Source: an uncultured Actinomycetes bacterium (GTDB lineage Bacteria; Actinomycetota; Acidimicrobiia; Acidimicrobiales; Ilumatobacteraceae). From it: a stretch of DNA of 64,000 bases. Under the pieces are notes generated by a model that did not search any database, had not been told where the DNA came from, and was given only the letters and a program-made list of their open reading frames with translations. Positions 59,248 through 64,000 of the stretch are shown here, one piece after another. The first letter of the stretch is position 1; each line of letters begins with the position of its first letter. The DNA lies in the NCBI GenBank assembly GCA_937927625.1, contig CALBSD010000058.1, positions 1 to 64,000 of the forward strand. The letters run 5' to 3'. The translations under genes and the position numbers were made by a program.

Positions 59248-61796
59248 GTTGCAGATCCACCTTGTGCAGCAGCAACCACGCCTCTATTTATCGAGCGGGC
59301 AGCATCTTCCGCAGTGCTTCTCAGCGTTTCATTATGCGTGGTGGTCGCAATTTGACGAAGAAGGTCAATGAGTTGGCGCATGCACCGAACAAAGTCACCA
59401 GGGGTTAATTCTGGGTCAAGAATGCGAGAAAGTGGTTTGCCAGAAGCCCACCCTGCTGTCTCGTGTGCAAGACCGCCATTCGGTGCGCGATGGATATGCA
59501 TGCCGCGTTGACGTTGTGCTTCTTGCAGTGATTCGCTGATCTTCTCAATTCTCTTGAATCTCTGTCGAACGGTGTCTGTCGGCCATCGTGTTGGTCCGCC
59601 GTTATCGCCACCACGAGGTTCGTAGATCAAAGTGGAGAGAACAGCAACAAGGTCGTTGACGGAAAGATTGTCCAGCACTCCCCTGTTCATGACTTCAACG
59701 ACGAGAAGATCGGACTCATGGAAAATCCCTGCAAGGGTGTGACCCTTCTCGGTCAGTGTCCAATTGTCGATGTAATCCAAATCCTCGAGCAATTCCACAA
59801 CATCCATGAAGCGTGCACCGACCGAACCGGCTCGATTGCGCGAGCTGCCTTCCATCTGTTCAATCTCTTTCCGAAGTCGACGAATGTTTTTCGAAGAGAC
59901 CGGAGATTCCGAAATCCTTGGACCAGTGTGCTCCTCAACGGCGCGACCCAATGTTTCGTCGATACGTGCCTTCGTAAGACGAGCTGCGGATTCCTTAATG
60001 AACTCAGTTCGCGCTGGCTCAAAAGGAACTGGAAGGTCCACTTGGCCTGCACGCGAAGGTAGGGAACGAAGGTCTTTGGCCATGACATCAATGATCTTGC
60101 GCGTGGGTGTTACGACAGTGAGACGGATGCCAGAGCGACGAGCTGCGGTCGCAAGGATTAATCCGCGACCTCTGATGTTCGACGCATCAAACATCACGAT
60201 GTCCCCTGGACGAAGACCACGTAATGCAATTTCAACTTCAACGCTCGATGCAAGAAGTTCCTTCTGCGAATCGTTCATTGATTCGCCCTCAAGTTCTTCA
60301 TGAGTTTTCTCCAGCAAAGCAAGTTCACGACGACGCTTCTCAAGTGTCGCTTCAGACGTCACCACATCTCTGTCGGCTTGAAATTGGGCAAAGGAGAGAT
60401 TCAGGATGTGGTGGGCGCCATCGGTCGAATGTCGGCGGACCATGTTGACTGCCATGTTGAAGGTGGGGCGAAATGCCGAAGACAGACGGAAACTGCGACT
60501 CAACGCAAGTCCGACAACTTGATCGAAATTTACAAATGGATTCCACAGTGAGATTGCGTGGCCGATGTCGTCAAGACCGCGACGTCCTGCACGACCCGTG
60601 AGCTGCGTGAACTCAGACGCCCGCAAAAGTTGATGATGCTCGCCGGTGTATTTCGTGAGCTTCTCGATGACCACTGCACGTGCAGGCATGTTGATACCCA
60701 CAGCAAGAGTTTCTGTTGCGAAGACGACCTTCACGAGACCCTTCACAAAGCACTCTTCGACAGCCTCTTTGAACATCGGAATCATTCCGGCGTGGTGGCA
60801 GGAAATACCTGTGCCGATGTCATCTAAGAAGTAGTGATATTCGAGCGCAGTCTTGTCGTCGTCGGTCAGAGATTCGCAGTGCCTCTCAACTATCTCGCGA
60901 ATCTGATTCTCTTCTTCGACGGTGGTGAGAACCATGCCAGCACGCATACATGAAGTGACTGCGTCCTCGCATTGCGCTCTGCTGAAAATAAAAACAATCG
61001 CAGGAAGCATCTGATTGTCTTCCAAGAGTTCAATGATCTCTGGTCGAGTAGGTGGAGAGAAGCGGCGAGATTTCTTTTGGTTTCCTCCACCACGCTGAGG
61101 ACCTGGTCGCCCACCGGCAAGAAGTCGCTGGACATGTGCATTTGGTTCGCCGTTAATCACGGTGTGATACATCTCGGTTCGGCCCGACGCATTGTCGTGC
61201 AGGGCGAAGTGGTTGGTGAGCTCAATGGGGCGAGTCGTTTCCACCACAACATCTGTTCGACCACGAACAGTAGAGAGCCACTCGCCTACTTCGTCCGCAT
61301 TCGAAACCGTTGCAGAAAGGCAGACCAGTTGCACTTCGGGTTCGAGTTGAATAATCACTTCTTCCCATACAGGTCCGCGATAGGCATCCTGCAGATAATG
61401 CACCTCATCCAAAATGACAACACCAAGATTGTCGAGGCGTGAAGAAGACGCATAAATCATGTTTCGAAGAACTTCTGTCGTCATGACGACTACCGGTGCC
61501 TCGGCGTTGATGGCGTTGTCACCAGTAATGAGACCAACATTGTGAGCGCCATATAACTCGCCGAGGTCTCTGAACTTCTGATTGGACAATGCCTTAATCG
61601 GCGTTGTGTAGAAAGCCCGCAATCCGGCACCACGTGCACGTGCAATGCCGTATTCGGCAATCAATGTCTTGCCAGATCCAGTTGGTGCTGCAACGAGAAC
61701 AGAGGCATCTGCGTCGATTGAGTCCATTGCCTTCACTTGGAAAGTGTCGGGTTGATACTTCAGTTGAGCGAGAAAGGTCTCTCGTACGGTGGTCAT
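59244..61796 (-). CDS. helY: DEAD/DEAH-box helicase HelY (Ski2/Mtr4-like)
   Basis: 850 residues. Walker A APTGSGKT (37-44), DEVH at 130-133, SAT (CLSATVSN), motif VI QLTGRAGRRGLD. A long insertion with a conserved arch-like region and a DSHCT-type C-terminal half is typical of Ski2/Mtr4 RNA helicases; the bacterial branch is HelY. It probably acts in RNA processing. The ATG overlaps the tatC stop (TAATG), preserving the tat-helY order of Rv2093c-Rv2092c. A longer frame to 62117 runs through tatC and was rejected. Confidence 0.93.
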   Translation of the reverse strand: MTTVRETFLAQLKYQPDTFQVKAMDSIDADASVLVAAPTGSGKTLIAEYGIARARGAGLRAFYTTPIKALSNQKFRDLGELYGAHNVGLITGDNAINAEAPVVVMTTEVLRNMIYASSSRLDNLGVVILDEVHYLQDAYRGPVWEEVIIQLEPEVQLVCLSATVSNADEVGEWLSTVRGRTDVVVETTRPIELTNHFALHDNASGRTEMYHTVINGEPNAHVQRLLAGGRPGPQRGGGNQKKSRRFSPPTRPEIIELLEDNQMLPAIVFIFSRAQCEDAVTSCMRAGMVLTTVEEENQIREIVERHCESLTDDDKTALEYHYFLDDIGTGISCHHAGMIPMFKEAVEECFVKGLVKVVFATETLAVGINMPARAVVIEKLTKYTGEHHQLLRASEFTQLTGRAGRRGLDDIGHAISLWNPFVNFDQVVGLALSRSFRLSSAFRPTFNMAVNMVRRHSTDGAHHILNLSFAQFQADRDVVTSEATLEKRRRELALLEKTHEELEGESMNDSQKELLASSVEVEIALRGLRPGDIVMFDASNIRGRGLILATAARRSGIRLTVVTPTRKIIDVMAKDLRSLPSRAGQVDLPVPFEPARTEFIKESAARLTKARIDETLGRAVEEHTGPRISESPVSSKNIRRLRKEIEQMEGSSRNRAGSVGARFMDVVELLEDLDYIDNWTLTEKGHTLAGIFHESDLLVVEVMNRGVLDNLSVNDLVAVLSTLIYEPRGGDNGGPTRWPTDTVRQRFKRIEKISESLQEAQRQRGMHIHRAPNGGLAHETAGWASGKPLSRILDPELTPGDFVRCMRQLIDLLRQIATTTHNETLRSTAEDAARSINRGVVAAAQGGSAT

Positions 61797-62566
61797 TATT
61801 CGGCCGTCACGCGTCGACGTGTTAGAAGCCAACCGACAAGAACTGCAACTAGATAGAGGAAAGTCAGTGGCAAGGCTAAAGCAAGCATGCTGATTGGGTC
61901 TCCGGACGGTGTAATCACCGCAGCTGCAATGAAGATGCCCATGATGGCGTATCTCCATTGCTTGATGAGTGAGCGTGGTTTGACTACTCCGACCAGTTGC
62001 AAAAACACGAGCAGGACTGGGCTGAGGAACCCAACACCAAATGCAAGCATCATGAGAACGACGAGAGAAATATATTTCGTGACTTGATACGCCTGTGTGA
62101 CTTCCGTGCCAGACCATGAAATAAGAAATTCAAGTGCCTTATCGAGAGTCCAGTACGCAAGGCCACACCCGACAGAGAAAAGAACGATCGAGGAGATAAT
62201 GAATGGACCTGCGTATCGTTTTTCTTTCTTCGACAGCGCAGGGACGATGAATCGCCAGATCTGCCACATGATGACGGGCAGAGCGAGTATGAGGCCTCCA
62301 TACGCACAGACGCGCATTCTGGCAGCAAAGCCATCAAGTGGTCCGAGAGAAAACAACGAACCGTCACAATGGAAGTCAGGTCGCTGTTTGCACAAATCTC
62401 GATACGGACGAGTGAGGAAATTCTTCACCGGGTCGTAGATGGCGAGGATGACAATCGTGCCGATTGCTACTGCGAGAAGACTGCGGACAATGCGCATGCG
62501 AAGTTCGCGGAGGTGCTCCATGAGGGGCATGGTCTGTTCGACAGATGCCGTTGAATTGTCACTCAT
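61796..62566 (-). CDS. tatC: Sec-independent protein translocase TatC
   Basis: 256 residues, about six transmembrane segments. EHLRELRMRIVRSLLAVA near the N-terminus and FFSLGPLDGFAARMRVCAYG-like segment are TatC hallmarks. Forms the twin-arginine signal receptor with TatB. Residue numbering uses the ATG of MSDNSTASVEQ; an ATG at 62584 is possible. It overlaps tatB by eight bases. Confidence 0.93.
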   Translation of the reverse strand: MSDNSTASVEQTMPLMEHLRELRMRIVRSLLAVAIGTIVILAIYDPVKNFLTRPYRDLCKQRPDFHCDGSLFSLGPLDGFAARMRVCAYGGLILALPVIMWQIWRFIVPALSKKEKRYAGPFIISSIVLFSVGCGLAYWTLDKALEFLISWSGTEVTQAYQVTKYISLVVLMMLAFGVGFLSPVLLVFLQLVGVVKPRSLIKQWRYAIMGIFIAAAVITPSGDPISMLALALPLTFLYLVAVLVGWLLTRRRVTAE

Positions 62567-62894
62567 GTGGCTTCTCAGGTACATCTGTGGGAATTGCTTC
62601 CAATTGCTCTGGAGTAAGGGCCTCAGACATCTCTGGTCTCATCGGCGGAGAGGGCTCGTGGTCTACTTCGCCAAATCCGGCTCGAATAGTTTCAGCGGTG
62701 GAACGAAGATCCTTCATTGGCTCTTCAAATGTGCCACGCAGCTCTTTCTCGAATCCCTGGGTGGTGCGTCGAATTTCCCCGTACACCTTGCCGACCTGGC
62801 GAATGACGCCCGGTAGTCGTTCAGGGCCAAGGACGACAAGTCCCGCCAAGAGCAAGAAAATAATCTCGCTACCAGACAAGTTGAACACCCCCAC
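62559..62894 (-). CDS. tatB: Twin-arginine translocase subunit TatB
   Basis: 111 residues. A single N-terminal hydrophobic helix (EIIFLLLAGLVVLGPERLP), an amphipathic helix (GVIRQVGKVYGEIRRTTQG), and a disordered acidic tail. The LVVLGPERLPG hinge is the TatB form; TatA has FG..KLP. It thus supplies the TatB half of the receptor with TatC; a TatA gene is not in the window. GTG start. Confidence 0.85.
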   Translation of the reverse strand: MGVFNLSGSEIIFLLLAGLVVLGPERLPGVIRQVGKVYGEIRRTTQGFEKELRGTFEEPMKDLRSTAETIRAGFGEVDHEPSPPMRPEMSEALTPEQLEAIPTDVPEKPHE

Positions 62895-62924
62895 ATTGTA
62901 GAAGCACCCATCTAGTCTTCATGC

Positions 62925-63656
62925 GTGCAGCAACGCCTTCCCTCCCTAGTTGACGAGCCCATTGCCTTCGCTCACCGTGGAGCTCGTGCGCATGCTCAAG
63001 AGAACACCATCGAGGCTTTTCAGCTGGCGCTACGCCTCGGGGCTAACGGGCTAGAAACTGACGTGTGGTTGACAGAAGACAACGAAGTAGTGCTGGACCA
63101 TGACGGTGTGGTGAAAAATTGGGGTCGTAAGCGTCCTATCGCGGAAATAAGGCGCTCATCGCTTCCCTCTCACATCCCGACGATCTCTGAATTCTTTGAT
63201 GCATGTGGCACGGAATTCAATTTGAGTGTTGACATCAAGGACGATCGAGCAACAGACGGTTTGGTGTCTGCATCCCGAGAGGCCGGTTATGACCTGAGTC
63301 GTCTCTATGTCTGCCACTGGAGAAGCGCAGAGTGTTTTTCTATTCGCGAACGTCATGCCGATATCAAAGTTGTTGATTCCACGCGTCTGCAGCGTTTGAA
63401 AGATGGTCCGGAGAAACGCGCTGCTTTACTTGCCGATAAAGGAGTTGATGTACTCAACATGCACATCACGGACTGGAATGGCGGACTTGTCACGATGATG
63501 CATCGCTTCAACATCCAGGCTTTCGGATGGGATGTTCAATTCCCTAATGCATTAAGCAATGGGTTGCGGATGGGGCTCGATGCGATTTACAGCGACCACG
63601 TAGATCGTTTAGTGGAGGCATATGACGCAGAAATTGGTCATCCGCCCCGCATCTGA
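62925..63656 (+). CDS. Glycerophosphodiester phosphodiesterase
   Basis: 243 residues. AHRGARAHAQENTIEAF, ANGLETDVWL and VVLDHDGVVKNW hold the catalytic His and metal-ligand Glu/Asp residues of GDPD. No signal peptide. GTG start; diverges from tatB across 30 bases. It is distinct from the GDPD gene in the catabolic cluster, sharing only the family motifs. Confidence 0.88.
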   Translation: MQQRLPSLVDEPIAFAHRGARAHAQENTIEAFQLALRLGANGLETDVWLTEDNEVVLDHDGVVKNWGRKRPIAEIRRSSLPSHIPTISEFFDACGTEFNLSVDIKDDRATDGLVSASREAGYDLSRLYVCHWRSAECFSIRERHADIKVVDSTRLQRLKDGPEKRAALLADKGVDVLNMHITDWNGGLVTMMHRFNIQAFGWDVQFPNALSNGLRMGLDAIYSDHVDRLVEAYDAEIGHPPRI

Positions 63657-63657
63657 C

Positions 63658-64000
63658 TTACAGCGTGGCGATTCGCCCGAATGGCCAGACAATTGCGAAA
63701 GCGCGACCGATCACGAGTTTCTTGGGAATAGTTCCAAAACTTCTGCTGTCGAAAGACTCAGGACGATTGTCTCCCATCACAAACAATTGGCTCTTCGGCA
63801 CCGTGATGGACTGCATATCGACGACGCGGCATCTGTCGGAAAGATTTGGCTTGGCTAGAACTGTCTTGTCTAAGTACGGCTCTTGAATTGCAGTCTTGTT
63901 GACGTACACCTTGCAATTCTTGATTTCGACCGTGTCGCCTTCGACTCCGATGACTCGTTTGATGAGATCATCATGCGCAATGACCCCACCACTTGTGGTG
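63658..64000 (-). CDS. lepB: Signal peptidase I, C-terminal part (runs off the right edge)
   Basis: The visible ~113 residues include DDLIKRVIGVEGDTVEI (box with the catalytic Lys) and LFVMGDNRPESFDSRSFGTI (conserved GDN box E), ending KLVIGRAFAIVWPFGRIATL. The catalytic Ser and the transmembrane anchor are outside the window. It cleaves signal peptides from Sec and Tat substrates, and being next to the tat genes fits an export role. Confidence 0.9.
   Translation of the reverse strand, partial: TTSGGVIAHDDLIKRVIGVEGDTVEIKNCKVYVNKTAIQEPYLDKTVLAKPNLSDRCRVVDMQSITVPKSQLFVMGDNRPESFDSRSFGTIPKKLVIGRAFAIVWPFGRIATL

Noticed and set aside
61797..62117. Extended start for helY
   Set aside because: The extra 107 residues lie inside tatC in another frame; the helicase family begins just after the ATG overlapping the tatC stop.
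1..64000. CRISPR array, IS element, prophage or toxin-antitoxin pair
   Set aside because: No regularly spaced repeats, transposase, phage structural gene or recognisable TA pair were seen on either strand.

Overview
The window looks like a chromosomal segment of an actinobacterium with moderate GC (roughly 50-53% by eye). Actinobacterial markers are a WhiB regulator, a GarA-like FHA protein followed by two MerR genes and a DUF151 nuclease, a HelY-type helicase behind tatB-tatC, DprE1/DprE2, and an acidic DUF4193-like protein. Gene order resembles Mycobacterium tuberculosis in three blocks: the Rv1693-Rv1713 block (HAD-tlyA-nadK-recN-pyrG-nudix-xerD, scpA-scpB-rluB, der), the Rv1822-Rv1832 block (pgsA, gcvH-garA-MerR-DUF151-MerR, gcvP) and the Rv2094c-Rv2092c block (tat-helY). 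Lower GC, no mycolic-acid genes and many lineage-specific details make class Acidimicrobiia my best guess. That placement is inference, not proof. Almost all of the sequence is coding, and no insertion sequence, prophage, CRISPR array or gene-free stretch over 300 bases was seen. Layout: 0-8 kb carries a partial DUF1015 gene, then a tightly overlapping + strand operon for RNA methylation, NAD phosphorylation, DNA repair, CTP synthesis and chromosome dimer resolution. 8-13.7 kb carries trpS (-), the segregation genes scpA-scpB, rluB, and tyrA-aroA of aromatic amino acid synthesis. 13.7-18.5 kb is a cell-envelope cluster: HAD phosphatase, UbiA-type DPPR synthase, DprE1 and DprE2 make a complete-looking route to decaprenyl-phosphoryl-arabinose, facing a PIG-V-like mannosyltransferase. 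18.6-31.9 kb is accessory catabolism: enoyl-CoA hydratase, CrtI-like oxidoreductase, creatininase-like protein, an apparent operon joining an ABC importer to a CodA-like deaminase and a luciferase-like monooxygenase, then GDPD, acyl-CoA synthetase and acyl-CoA dehydrogenase. 31.9-36.1 kb returns to core genes (ispH, DUF512, der, tRNA-Pro). 36-49.6 kb holds redox and repair genes (two SDRs, SRAP, HIT), pgsA, and the glycine cleavage genes. gcvH and gcvT are on the + strand; gcvP is on the - strand behind a tandem glycine riboswitch. Two PLP enzymes follow. 49.6-54.7 kb has whiB, a PrmA-like methyltransferase, a gamma-carbonic-anhydrase-like protein, an unrecognised RG-rich protein and a small-protein operon. 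54.8-62.9 kb is a long - strand run: tatB-tatC-helY-DAGK_C-like-MDR-M20-ThyX-like. The right end has a second GDPD and a partial signal peptidase I. The most unusual items are the DPA cluster with its co-encoded HAD phosphatase, a DprE1 with Thr where M. tuberculosis has the benzothiazinone-target Cys, a double-length ThyX whose signature is split between its halves, a GarA homologue with a zinc ribbon instead of the usual phosphorylation segment, and the ABC/deaminase/monooxygenase operon.
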